The position numbers and the translations under genes were made by a program. A stretch of 64,000 nucleotides of DNA from Pacificispira sp040217575 (lineage in GTDB: Bacteria; Pseudomonadota; Alphaproteobacteria; UBA8366; Aestuariispiraceae), in assembly GCA_040217575.1 (NCBI GenBank), contig JAVJPW010000006.1, forward strand, positions 1 to 64,000, written 5' to 3'. The notes beneath the pieces were generated by a model, which worked only from the letters and a program-made list of their open reading frames with translations, did not search any database and had not been told where the DNA came from. Below are positions 17,698 to 26,481 of this stretch, one piece after another. Positions within the stretch are counted from its first letter, which is position 1. Each line of letters begins with the position of its first letter.

Positions 17698-18930
17698 ATG
17701 AAGCTGAAAGACATTGAAACCTTCGTTACCGTGCCGCCGACCGGGATTGGCGGGTCCTTCTGGGTGCTGGTGCGCATCACGACGGACAATGGCATCACCG
17801 GCATCGGCGAATGTTACGGCATCCCCGTTTCCGCCGACATTGCCTGCAGGATGGTGGAGGATACGTTCGAACGGTTCATCGCGGGCGAAGACCCCCGCCG
17901 CGTCGAAACCTTCTTCCGGCGCGTCTATTCCGCCGGGTTCACCCAGCGCCCGGACGTCAGCATGATGGGTGTTTTCAGCGGCATCGAAATCGCGATCTGG
18001 GACATCCTGGGCAAGGCCTATGACCAACCCGTCCATCAGCTGATCGGCGGGCGTTTCCACGACCGGATCCGGACCTATTCCTATCTGTATCCCAAGGAAC
18101 TGGCGCCGACGGACTGGCAGTGGATCGGCGACGGCAGGGGCGATACCTATCACGACCCGGATGCCGCGGCCGAAGCGGCGATGAACTATGTCGCAATGGG
18201 TTTCACCGCCATCAAGCAGGACCCCGCCGGCCCTTACAGTTTCCAGGGTGGCCGGGAACTGTCGCTGACGGAACTGAGCCGAAGCGCGGAATGCACGAAG
18301 GCAATGCGCGAAGCCGTCGGCGATAAGGCGGATATCCTGTTCGGAACACACGGTCAGATGACGACATCGTCCGCCATCCGGCTGGCCAAACGGCTGGAAC
18401 CCTATGACCCGCTTTGGTTCGAAGAACCCTGCCCGCCGGATCAGATGGACGGCATGGCGCGGGTCGCCGCGGCGACATCCATTCCGGTTGCGACGGGTGA
18501 ACGCCTGACGACCAAGGTCGAATTTCATCAGGCGCTGAAGGCGGGCGTTTCCATCCTGCAGCCGGATATCGGGCGCAGCGGCGGTATCTGGGAAACGAAA
18601 AAGATCGCCGTCCTGGCCGAAGTCTATAACGCACAGCTGGCGCCGCACATCTATTGCGGGCCGGTCGCCCATGCGGCCGCCGCGCATCTGGCCTTCGCAA
18701 CGCCGAATTTCCTGATTCTTGAGACGATCCGGACGGACTTCCACCGCGACATCCTGGTCAAGCCGCTGGCATGGGAAGAAGGGTTCATGCCCGCGCCCAC
18801 CGAACCGGGCCTGGGTATCGAACTGAACGACGCAGTCGTTAAGGCGCATCCCTACACGACGGGCGGCAGGCTGCATCTTGAGATGTGTCAGAAACCGCTG
18901 AGTTCCGCCAACACGGAACGATACCCGTAA
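17698..18930 (+). CDS. Enolase-superfamily (mandelate racemase type) protein with altered metal site
   Basis: 410 residues with the capping domain followed by the barrel. Motifs point to the sugar-acid dehydratase branch: AIKQD near residue 173, WFEEP (E242), TGERL (E268), the PDIGRSGG Asp at 290 and APHIYCGP with His317, giving a His-Asp dyad. The third-strand metal ligand, normally Asp in DxN or DxH, is replaced: residues 216-218 read GTH, so only the His remains. It may be an odd dehydratase or may have lost metal-dependent activity. It starts 99 bp after the GMC gene and is followed by a HugZ-like gene after 3 bp. Confidence 0.85.
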   Translation: MKLKDIETFVTVPPTGIGGSFWVLVRITTDNGITGIGECYGIPVSADIACRMVEDTFERFIAGEDPRRVETFFRRVYSAGFTQRPDVSMMGVFSGIEIAIWDILGKAYDQPVHQLIGGRFHDRIRTYSYLYPKELAPTDWQWIGDGRGDTYHDPDAAAEAAMNYVAMGFTAIKQDPAGPYSFQGGRELSLTELSRSAECTKAMREAVGDKADILFGTHGQMTTSSAIRLAKRLEPYDPLWFEEPCPPDQMDGMARVAAATSIPVATGERLTTKVEFHQALKAGVSILQPDIGRSGGIWETKKIAVLAEVYNAQLAPHIYCGPVAHAAAAHLAFATPNFLILETIRTDFHRDILVKPLAWEEGFMPAPTEPGLGIELNDAVVKAHPYTTGGRLHLEMCQKPLSSANTERYP

Positions 18931-18933
18931 GCC

Positions 18934-19653
18934 ATGGCGGACGGTGCGAAATCCGACCCTGCCGACCAGTGCCGCCGGCTTTTGCGCGCGGCCGACCGGG
19001 CGGTTCTGTCGACCCTGCTGGCCGATGGCGGGGAACCGTACGGGTCGCTGGTGCTGCTGGCCTGTGGGCCGGACGGCGCGCCGTTGTTGTTTCTAAGCGA
19101 CCTTGCCGACCACACGAAGAACCTTAAGGCGGACGCCCGCGCGTCGCTGCTGATCGACGGGACGGCGGGACTTGCCGACCCGCTGACGGGTGCCCGGGCC
19201 GGAATCCAGGGCCGGATCGAAAAAACCGACGATCCCTATCTTCTGGACCGGTATGTCCGGCGCCATCCGTCGGCATCGCTTTATCGGGGTTTCAAGGATT
19301 TCAACCTCTACCGCATGGAACCGGACCGCGCGCATCTGGTCGCCGGATTCGGGCGCATCCACTGGACGGATGGAATTCTGTTCAGCGGCGATACGCAGAC
19401 CCTGGTAGAAGCCGAAGCATCAATCGTCGAACATATGAACGACGACCATCTGGACGCCATTGCACTTTATGCGAACCGCCTGCTGGGCCTGTCTGGCGTT
19501 GGCTGGCGGATGACCGGCGTGGACCCGGAAGGTTGCGATATCCGTCGTCAGGGGCAGACGGCGCGCATTCCGTTCGGCGAGCCTGTCCACGACGCACAGG
19601 CCGCGCGCGTCGAACTGGTGCGGCTGGTGAAACAGGCCCGTGCCGGGGAATAG
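18934..19653 (+). CDS. HugZ-like haem-utilisation / pyridoxamine-phosphate-oxidase-fold protein
   Basis: 239 residues. The N-terminal split-barrel flavin-binding fold (about 10-150) ends with VAGFGRIHW, a segment typical of HugZ-like proteins. The C-terminal part from VEHMNDDHLDAIALYAN is the DUF2470 domain with its conserved His residues. Relatives degrade or bind haem; others are of unknown function. It follows the enolase-like gene after 3 bp, so the two are probably co-transcribed, though a functional link is not evident. The hemP gene near 1.5 kb is the only other haem-related gene here. Confidence 0.85.
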   Translation: MADGAKSDPADQCRRLLRAADRAVLSTLLADGGEPYGSLVLLACGPDGAPLLFLSDLADHTKNLKADARASLLIDGTAGLADPLTGARAGIQGRIEKTDDPYLLDRYVRRHPSASLYRGFKDFNLYRMEPDRAHLVAGFGRIHWTDGILFSGDTQTLVEAEASIVEHMNDDHLDAIALYANRLLGLSGVGWRMTGVDPEGCDIRRQGQTARIPFGEPVHDAQAARVELVRLVKQARAGE

Positions 19654-19910
19654 GTTCGCATCCGCAGACTGCGTCAAAAAGTACGATTTGCCGACTCGCC
19701 AAACCGGGTCGCCGTCGGTATAAATCCCGTCTCGATTCAGACTGATCGATACAGGTACATTCAATCCTTTGCGTACCTTTTTGGGGTAAGACATCTGGCG
19801 AAGTAGAAATCTTGTGCCCGACTTTGCGCGTCGGCCGGTTTAGGCATCCCCGCTGCCCAGACCGGACAAACGGCCGGCCCAGGTTGGAAGTGAACTTTAG
19901 GGAGGTTCTC

Positions 19911-21518
19911 TTGGCGTCCGAAAAATCCGTCTATCGCAGCAGCTACGGCCTTGGAAAACACGGTATCATCAATGCGGCCGAACAGCATTGGAACCTGGGG
20001 ACGGAGGCGCTGTACGAAGCGACGGTCCGTCTTGGCCTGGGGACCGTGACCCTGGGTGGGGCGCTTGCCTGCCAGACCGGCAAATACACCGGTCGTTCGC
20101 CCAACGACAAATTCATCCTGGAAGAACCTTCCACCAAGGACAGCATCTGGTGGGGCAAGGTGAACCGCCCGATCGACCAGGACCGGTTCGACCGTCTGCA
20201 CCGCATGGTCGCCGTCTATCTGCAGAACCGGGACCTTTATGTTCAGGACCTGTATGCCGGGGCCGATCCCGCGCACCGGATCAGGGTCCGCGTGATTTCC
20301 GAAAGCCCGTGGCATGCGCTTTTCGCGCGCAACATGTTCATCCGCCCGCCGGTGGAAGACCTGGCCGATTTCGTGCCGGACGCGACCATCCTTCACGCGC
20401 CGCACATGCAGGCGGTGCCGGAACGCGACGGCACCAATTCCGAATGCTTTATCCTGGCGGACCTGGGCACGAAGACGGTTCTGATCGGCGGCACGCGCTA
20501 TGCCGGTGAGATCAAGAAATCCGTCTTTTCGCTGATGAACTACATCCTGCCGGAAAAGGGCGTTTTGCCCATGCATTGTTCGGCCAATATCGGGGAAAAG
20601 GGCGACGTCGCCGTCTTCTTCGGGTTGAGCGGTACCGGCAAGACGACGCTTTCTGCGGACGGGTCGCGCACCCTGATCGGCGATGACGAACATGGCTGGT
20701 CCGACAATGGCGTCTTCAACTTCGAAGGCGGCTGTTATGCGAAGGTCATCAACCTGAGCCAGGAAGCGGAACCGGAAATCCACGCCACGACCCAGCGGTT
20801 CGGCACGATCCTGGAAAATGTCGTTTTCGACCCGCACACCCGGATCGTCGATCTGTATGACGGGTCGCTGGCGGAAAACACGCGCGCGTCCTATCCGATC
20901 GATTTCATCCCGAACATCGAACCGTCGGGCATGGGCGGCCTGCCGCAGAACATCGTCATGCTGACGGCGGACGCATTCGGTGTCCTGCCGCCGATCGCGG
21001 AACTGACGCCGGATCAGGCCATGTATCACTTCCTGTCCGGCTATACGGCGCGGGTTGCGGGTACGGAACGCGGCGTTACGGAACCGCAGGCCACATTCTC
21101 GACCTGCTTCGGCGCGCCCTTCATGCCGCGTCATCCGACCGTCTATGCCAAGATGCTGGGCGAAAAGATGGCCAAGGCCGGTGCCCGCTGCTGGCTGGTC
21201 AACACCGGCTGGTCGGGTGGCCAGTACGGCGTCGGCAAGCGCATGTCGATCCACCATACCCGCGCCATGCTGCGCGCTGCGATCGAAGGCAAACTGGCAT
21301 CGGTTGCACGGATCGAAGATCCGAATTTCGGTCTTCTGATTCCGGAAAACTGCCCGGATGTGCCGAACGATGTCCTGCAGCCGAAAAGCACCTGGACCGA
21401 CGAAGCGGCCTATGATCAGACGGCGCACAATCTGCGCGGCCTGTTCCAGGACAATTTCAAACAGTTCGAAACCGACGTGTCCGACGACGTCAAGAAGGCG
21501 GGCATCTACGCCGCCTGA
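19911..21518 (+). CDS. pckA: Phosphoenolpyruvate carboxykinase (ATP)
   Basis: 535 residues. It converts oxaloacetate and ATP to phosphoenolpyruvate, CO2 and ADP, the entry step of gluconeogenesis. The P-loop FGLSGTGKTTLS and kinase-2 region LIGDDEHGW are intact, as are the substrate regions YTGRSPNDKFI and NTGWSGG. I chose a TTG start at 19911 because AGGGAGG ends 5 nt before it and homologues begin there; an upstream in-frame GTG at 19890 is weaker. It fits an organism growing on organic acids and amines. The last 13 bp overlap the convergent methyltransferase gene. Confidence 0.96.
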   Translation: MASEKSVYRSSYGLGKHGIINAAEQHWNLGTEALYEATVRLGLGTVTLGGALACQTGKYTGRSPNDKFILEEPSTKDSIWWGKVNRPIDQDRFDRLHRMVAVYLQNRDLYVQDLYAGADPAHRIRVRVISESPWHALFARNMFIRPPVEDLADFVPDATILHAPHMQAVPERDGTNSECFILADLGTKTVLIGGTRYAGEIKKSVFSLMNYILPEKGVLPMHCSANIGEKGDVAVFFGLSGTGKTTLSADGSRTLIGDDEHGWSDNGVFNFEGGCYAKVINLSQEAEPEIHATTQRFGTILENVVFDPHTRIVDLYDGSLAENTRASYPIDFIPNIEPSGMGGLPQNIVMLTADAFGVLPPIAELTPDQAMYHFLSGYTARVAGTERGVTEPQATFSTCFGAPFMPRHPTVYAKMLGEKMAKAGARCWLVNTGWSGGQYGVGKRMSIHHTRAMLRAAIEGKLASVARIEDPNFGLLIPENCPDVPNDVLQPKSTWTDEAAYDQTAHNLRGLFQDNFKQFETDVSDDVKKAGIYAA

Positions 21519-22021
21519 TCGCGCACCCGGTTGGCGGCATCTTCCGCCCGAATACGAATGAAAAGGACGGCCGCGTTCGCAATGGTGAACGCGGCCGCCG
21601 CTTTCCAGGACCCAAGCGCCAGCGGCAGAATCGCGATTTCGCCAGCGACGATGCAATAGTTCGGGTGGCGCAGGAACCGGAACGGCCCGCGGCGGATCAT
21701 CGGGGCATCCGGGACGACGATGATGCGCGTCGTCCAGTACCGGCCAAGCGTCGCCAGAACCCAGATCCGTCCCATCTGCAGTACCAGGAAGACACCGACC
21801 AGCGGCCAGTGGATCGCATCCGCCGTCCAGGCCAGCACCAGCATCGTCGTCAACCAGCCGGTATGCAGCGCGATCATCAGCGGGTAATGGCCTGCGCCGA
21901 CTTCGTAGGCGCCTTCTTCGGCGATCAGCCGCGCCGTGTTCCGTCGCGCCAGGACCAGTTCCGCCAGGCGCTGCAGAATGACCAGTGCCACGATCAAAAG
22001 CGCTATTGTCGCCGCATCCAT
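21506..22021 (-). CDS. Isoprenylcysteine-carboxyl-methyltransferase-like membrane methyltransferase
   Basis: 171 residues with four to five membrane helices and the RHPNYC motif (LRHPNYCIVAGEI, about 116-128) of the ICMT/PEMT-like family. It lies 4 bp downstream of the type III polyketide synthase gene. The same pair (BpsA-BpsB in Bacillus, SrsA-SrsB in Streptomyces) makes and O-methylates alkylpyrones or alkylresorcinols, so methylation of the PKS product is the likely job. A contact role with prenylated protein is very unlikely in this host. Confidence 0.88.
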   Translation of the reverse strand: MDAATIALLIVALVILQRLAELVLARRNTARLIAEEGAYEVGAGHYPLMIALHTGWLTTMLVLAWTADAIHWPLVGVFLVLQMGRIWVLATLGRYWTTRIIVVPDAPMIRRGPFRFLRHPNYCIVAGEIAILPLALGSWKAAAAFTIANAAVLFIRIRAEDAANRVRDQAA

Positions 22022-22025
22022 CGCC

Positions 22026-23090
22026 TTACAGGTCCAGCAGGATAAGACCCGCGGTGAAGCCGGGCCCCAGCGCCGCCATCAGGTGCGGTCCGCGCGCCGC
22101 GTCCGCAACCGTCCTTTCCAGGACGGCCAGCACGGTGACGGACGACATGTTTCCACACCGGCGCAGGACATCATGGGCCCGGTCCAGCGATGCGTCGTCG
22201 ACACCCAATGCGGTCCGGTACGCCGCCAGCACCTTGGTGCCGCCCGGATGCATGACATAGCCGCCCAGATCCGCGCGGGTCAGGGAACGCCCTTCCAGAA
22301 AGCGGTCCACAATGGGGCGCAGGTCCCGGTCGATCAGCGCGGGGATGTCGCGCGAAAAGATGACACCCAGCCCGTCTTCTTCAATCCGCCAGCCCATGAC
22401 GTCCAGGCTGTCCGGCCAGGTATGTTCCGCCGACGTGACGATCGCCGGGCCGTCTCCCGCCCCGCCGCACCGCAGGACTGCAGCCGCCGCACCGTCACCG
22501 AACAGGGCGGACGCGACGATGTTGGATTTATCCAGCTCCTGCGGGCGGAACGTCAGGGCGCACAGTTCAACGGCCAGGAACAGGACGACAGCACCCGGAT
22601 TGGCGCGCGCCGCCTCTTCCGCGCGGGCCATGCCATTGACCCCGCCGGCGCATCCCATGCCAAAGACGGGCAGGCGGGCGACGTCGCTACGCAGTCCCAG
22701 CCGACCGATCAGCCGCGCATCCAGCGACGGGGTCGCGATACCGGTGGTGGAAACGCAGACGATGCGATCCACATCCGCGACCGACAGGTCCGCCTGTTCC
22801 AGCGCCTGTCTGGCGGCATCTTCCAGCAATTGCAGCGCATGTTCTTCGAACAGGGCGGACCGTTCGACCCAGCCATGCGGTTCCCGGTACCAGTCAATGG
22901 GCACACAGGAATGCCGCGTTTCGATGCCCGCATTGTCATAAACATCGGCCATGCGCTGGAACAGGGCGGGGCGTTTGGCAAACACCGCGCGGCACAGGTC
23001 GCGCACGTCGCCTTGCCGCAGGATATGCGGCGGATAGGACAGGCCCAGACCCAGGATACGGGTTTGCGGATGCGACCCTGTATCCGCCAT
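22026..23090 (-). CDS. Type III polyketide synthase (alkylpyrone/alkylresorcinol synthase type)
   Basis: 354 residues with the chalcone-synthase-like thiolase fold. The catalytic triad is visible as C147 in FGMGCAGG, H281 in YVMHPGG and N314 in RCGNMSS. It extends fatty-acyl-CoA starters with malonyl-CoA to make phenolic lipids or alkylpyrones. The next gene is an ICMT-type methyltransferase, the usual tailoring partner. comF lies immediately upstream with 1 bp between them, so the PKS may share its message. The product cannot be decided between pyrone and resorcinol from sequence. Confidence 0.92.
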   Translation of the reverse strand: MADTGSHPQTRILGLGLSYPPHILRQGDVRDLCRAVFAKRPALFQRMADVYDNAGIETRHSCVPIDWYREPHGWVERSALFEEHALQLLEDAARQALEQADLSVADVDRIVCVSTTGIATPSLDARLIGRLGLRSDVARLPVFGMGCAGGVNGMARAEEAARANPGAVVLFLAVELCALTFRPQELDKSNIVASALFGDGAAAAVLRCGGAGDGPAIVTSAEHTWPDSLDVMGWRIEEDGLGVIFSRDIPALIDRDLRPIVDRFLEGRSLTRADLGGYVMHPGGTKVLAAYRTALGVDDASLDRAHDVLRRCGNMSSVTVLAVLERTVADAARGPHLMAALGPGFTAGLILLDL

Positions 23091-23091
23091 A

Positions 23092-23859
23092 TCAGACGGC
23101 CGCAGTTTCGCGGACCACCCGCGTCAGGGTCAGGACATCGACCGCGCCGGCGCCGTCCCGTTTCAGTCGCCGCGCCATGGCGTTGACCGTCGCGCCGGTC
23201 GTCAGCACATCGTCGATAATCAGGACGCGGGCCCCGGCAAGGTTCGGTTTCCAGAGCGGGTTTGTGCGAAAGGCCCCTTCGACATTGCGTCGCCGTTTGG
23301 CCGCGCTCATTCTGCCCTGGGACGCGGTGTCGCGATGCCGGATCATCAGGTCACTGATCAGGGTCGCCTGCGTCTCTCGCGCCAGACGCCTGGCCAGCAG
23401 GGCCGCCTGATTGAACCGGCGTTGGAACAGGCGGCGGCGATGCATCGGGACGGGGGTGATGATGTCCGCGTCCGCCAGAAGGTCGGCCCCGGCGCGGCGC
23501 ATCCAGGCGGCAAGCCCCGGCGCCATATCCGTCCGGTCCGAATGCTTGAAGGAAATCACCATCTCCGCGATCCGGTCGCCATAGGCGGTTGCCGAACGCG
23601 CGCGGTCGAATGACGGCGCGGCGGACAGGCAGTGGCCGCATTTCACCCCATGCCCGAAATCCATTTCGAACGGGTAGCCGCATTGCGCGCATTGCGGGGC
23701 GGCGATGAAGGTGACGTTCGACCAACAGTCACTGCACAGGCCGCCCAGCGACCCCGCGATGTCCCCGCAGGACAGACAGCGCGGCGGCAGTACGAAATTC
23801 ACGATTCCGCCGGGAATGGCCCGTGCCGTCCGGGCAATCGGGGCCAGCGGAAGCCTCAT
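23092..23859 (-). CDS. comF: ComF family phosphoribosyltransferase-like protein
   Basis: 255 residues. Four CxxC pairs in the N-terminal third (C28/C31, C42/C45, C57/C60, C74/C77) form zinc sites. The C-terminal PRPP-binding motif VLIIDDVLTTGAT is intact. ComF proteins are linked to DNA uptake and replication restart in other bacteria; their reaction is not settled. Its start overlaps the stop of the four-rhodanese gene by 4 bp (ATGA), which implies translational coupling. Confidence 0.92.
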   Translation of the reverse strand: MRLPLAPIARTARAIPGGIVNFVLPPRCLSCGDIAGSLGGLCSDCWSNVTFIAAPQCAQCGYPFEMDFGHGVKCGHCLSAAPSFDRARSATAYGDRIAEMVISFKHSDRTDMAPGLAAWMRRAGADLLADADIITPVPMHRRRLFQRRFNQAALLARRLARETQATLISDLMIRHRDTASQGRMSAAKRRRNVEGAFRTNPLWKPNLAGARVLIIDDVLTTGATVNAMARRLKRDGAGAVDVLTLTRVVRETAAV

Positions 23860-25433
23860 CCCGGAAAGGCCGGGAATTTAAGCGTTCCTTCCCGTTCCAC
23901 CTGCGGGACCAGGGCCACTTCCCAGTCGATGTAGCGTTGCATCGCGGCCTTATCGAGTTCCAGGTCATAGGGTTTGTGGAAGACGTCGTCTTCGGCCGAG
24001 AACGGATCCGTCATGCCGGCCTCTTCCTCCTCGCCGGCGTCGTACCAGGCGCTGTTCCCGCCCGACAGAACCTTGATCCGGTGGACGCCGGCGCGGGTCA
24101 TGTCCTGTGCGGCCAATATGGCAAGGGCCGGGTCGTCGGCCGTAAACACCATCCATCGTTCCGCCAGGATCTCGCTCAGGTCGGCCATGGCGCGGCTTCG
24201 AATGGCAAAACGTGCGCCCTTCGGATGACGCCTTCGATGGGCCAGTGACTTTGAAAAATTGACCATCGGCACGTCACCCAGACGCTTCATATCCTCCACC
24301 GTGACCATGGCGACGGACATCAGTTCCAGTTCAAACACATAGTCTTTCGCCGGCCCCGTTTCGGTTCCCCGATCGCCGATGCCGCCGACCAGCACATAGA
24401 CATCGCGCCAGTCCATCTGTCGCAGCCAGGACGCGGTCATCATGGCCCGTGTCATGGTGTCGTCCGCCAGAACGATACGGGAGTTCAGTATGCCGACATA
24501 CTGGTCCGTTGCCTGAACCAACTGTCCGCCCGGCGCATGGCGGAACCCTGGTATATGGCCGGCCTGGAATTCCTCGGGCGTGCGGACATCCAGAAGGTAT
24601 GTCGTGCGGTCGGCGTCTTGTTGCCAATTCTGGACCTGGTTCCATGTCGCCGTTTGTACGCCGAAGCGCGCGCCCACCTGTTTCGCGGCATCGCGCGCCC
24701 ATTGGTCGTCCGGCGCGGCAGGTGGGGCGGCAACGGCTGTTTCGCCGCGTGCGCAATCATGGCCCGCCAGCATCCAGCCCATCGTGCCGTTTTCCAGCGC
24801 GGCGACCGGGTTGGGCACACCGGCATTGATCAGGGACTGCGCCCCAATGATGGACCGCGTGCGCCCGGCGCAGTTGACGACAATCTTCGTTTCCGGGTTC
24901 GGCACGGCGGTTCGTACCCGGTGGACCAGTTCCGCCCCCGGCATGTCGACCCCGCCCGGAATGGACATATTGTTGAATTCCCGATACGGGCGGCTGTCCA
25001 GGATGGCGATATCTTCGCCCGTGTCCTGCATCTTCTTCAAATCATCGGCCGAGATATGCGGCGTCCCGAACGTCGCTTCGACATATTCGCCGAATGCCTT
25101 GGACGGGACATTCACCCCGCTGAACAGCGGATATCCCGCCGCTTCCCAGGCGTCGATGCCGCCATCCAGAATGCGGACATTCCGCCAGCCGGCGAAGCCC
25201 AGGACATCCGCCACCCCCGCCGTCAGCCCTTCACCTGCATCGCACAGGACGACCGGCGCGGTGCTGCGCGGAATCAACCGGCGATACATCAATTCAAACC
25301 GGCTGCGCGGCATATTGACGGCGCGCAGGATATGGCGCGCGCCGAAATTCCCTTCCTCACGCAGGTCGATAAGCGCGATTTCCCCCCCACCGGAAAGAAG
25401 GGCGTGAAGTTCCTGTGCGTTGATCGTTTCCAC
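23856..25433 (-). CDS. Four-domain rhodanese-like protein
   Basis: About 525 residues with four rhodanese homology domains in tandem. Domain 1 (about 1-115) keeps a Cys in VVLCDAGEG. Domain 2 (about 125-235) has the best active loop, NCAGRTRS. Domain 3 (about 270-385) has LADDTMTR and domain 4 (about 410-500) has FTADDPAL, both without the catalytic Cys. So two domains may be active sulfurtransferases and two are inactive. Such multi-domain proteins move sulfane sulfur from thiosulfate or persulfide; the acceptor is unknown. The start is taken as GTG 25433; the ribosome site is poor. It overlaps comF by 4 bp. Confidence 0.88.
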   Translation of the reverse strand: METINAQELHALLSGGGEIALIDLREEGNFGARHILRAVNMPRSRFELMYRRLIPRSTAPVVLCDAGEGLTAGVADVLGFAGWRNVRILDGGIDAWEAAGYPLFSGVNVPSKAFGEYVEATFGTPHISADDLKKMQDTGEDIAILDSRPYREFNNMSIPGGVDMPGAELVHRVRTAVPNPETKIVVNCAGRTRSIIGAQSLINAGVPNPVAALENGTMGWMLAGHDCARGETAVAAPPAAPDDQWARDAAKQVGARFGVQTATWNQVQNWQQDADRTTYLLDVRTPEEFQAGHIPGFRHAPGGQLVQATDQYVGILNSRIVLADDTMTRAMMTASWLRQMDWRDVYVLVGGIGDRGTETGPAKDYVFELELMSVAMVTVEDMKRLGDVPMVNFSKSLAHRRRHPKGARFAIRSRAMADLSEILAERWMVFTADDPALAILAAQDMTRAGVHRIKVLSGGNSAWYDAGEEEEAGMTDPFSAEDDVFHKPYDLELDKAAMQRYIDWEVALVPQVEREGTLKFPAFPG

Positions 25434-25558
25434 GGTATCCCCGATTGCCTGATTTTTCTTTCCGTTCAGGCTAACCCCTGCGCGCGGATATGCGAAAGTG
25501 AAATCCGGGTAAAACAGTGTTAAGGGTGCGGCCGAAGTGCCATATGCCGTCCGGGACC

Positions 25559-26446
25559 ATGACTGATATCCGTGTCTTCGATACCGCGTTGATCCGCCGC
25601 CGAAAGGCCCGCGCCCTGGCACAGGGGGGCGACCATGACTTCCTGTTCCGGGAGGTGGCGGACCGTCTGTACGACCGGTTGTCGGACGTATCGCGGACCT
25701 TTGGACCAATGCTGGAAATCGGCGCGCGCGACCGGTTCCTTGCGGACAGGCTGGCCCGGGCCGGAAAGGCACGGACGGCGATCCTGTGCGGAAATACCGT
25801 GCCCGACCGGGCACAGGCCGCGGGGCAATTCATTCTGGTGGATGAGGAACGCCTTCCGTTCGGGGACCGCAAGTTCGACCTGATCGTCTCGAACCTGGCG
25901 CTGCATTGGGTGAACGACCTGCCGGGTACGCTGGTTCAGGTCAACCGGGCACTGCGGCCGGACGGCCTGTTCCAGGCGGCCGTTCTGGGCGGGGAGACGC
26001 TGCATGAACTGCGCGCCTGCCTGATGGATGCGGAACTGGAAGTGCTGGGCGGGGTGTCGCCGCGCATATCGCCGATGGTGGACCTGCGGGATGCGGCCGG
26101 GCTGATGCAGCGCGCGGGGTTTGCCCTGCCGGTCGTTGATACGGACCGGATCACCGTGACCTATGCCGACGCGTTCCGGCTTATGGCCGACCTTCGTGCG
26201 ATGGGCGAAGGGAACGCGGTGATCGAACGCCGGAAATCCTTCACCCCGCGGGCGGTCTTCCTGCATGCAGCGGCGCTTTATGCCGACAGATATGCCGGGC
26301 CGGACGGCCGGATATCGGCGACGTTCGATATTCTTTATCTGCATGGCTGGCGGCCCAGCGAAAGCCAGCCGAAGCCCCTTCGGCCCGGCAGTGCCGGTGC
26401 GCGTCTGGCGGATGCGCTGGACACGGACGAAAAGAAACTGCCCTGA
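25559..26446 (+). CDS. SAM-dependent methyltransferase, BioC/NDUFAF5-like
   Basis: About 295 residues. The N-terminus FDTALIRRRKARALAQGGDHDFLFREVADRLYDRL matches the mitochondrial complex I assembly factor NDUFAF5 and alphaproteobacterial relatives. The SAM site shows MLEIGARDRF (motif I), VDEERLPF and FDLIVSNLALHWVNDLP (motif IV). NDUFAF5 hydroxylates an arginine of complex I; BioC methylates malonyl-ACP for biotin synthesis. The sequence sits nearer NDUFAF5, which fits an alphaproteobacterium. It is divergent from the rhodanese gene. The start (25559, or ATG 25544) has no clear ribosome site. Confidence 0.82.
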   Translation: MTDIRVFDTALIRRRKARALAQGGDHDFLFREVADRLYDRLSDVSRTFGPMLEIGARDRFLADRLARAGKARTAILCGNTVPDRAQAAGQFILVDEERLPFGDRKFDLIVSNLALHWVNDLPGTLVQVNRALRPDGLFQAAVLGGETLHELRACLMDAELEVLGGVSPRISPMVDLRDAAGLMQRAGFALPVVDTDRITVTYADAFRLMADLRAMGEGNAVIERRKSFTPRAVFLHAAALYADRYAGPDGRISATFDILYLHGWRPSESQPKPLRPGSAGARLADALDTDEKKLP

Positions 26447-26462
26447 CCGGGCAACCCGGCCA

Positions 26463-26481
26463 GCCCCTTCCCTAAAGGGGC
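26463..26481. terminator. Hairpin between convergent genes
   Basis: Perfect 7-bp stem GCCCCTT/AAGGGGC with a 5-nt loop, 17 bp after the methyltransferase stop and overlapping the stop codon of the convergent permease. There is no T-run, so it would be a weak bidirectional terminator. Confidence 0.4.
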
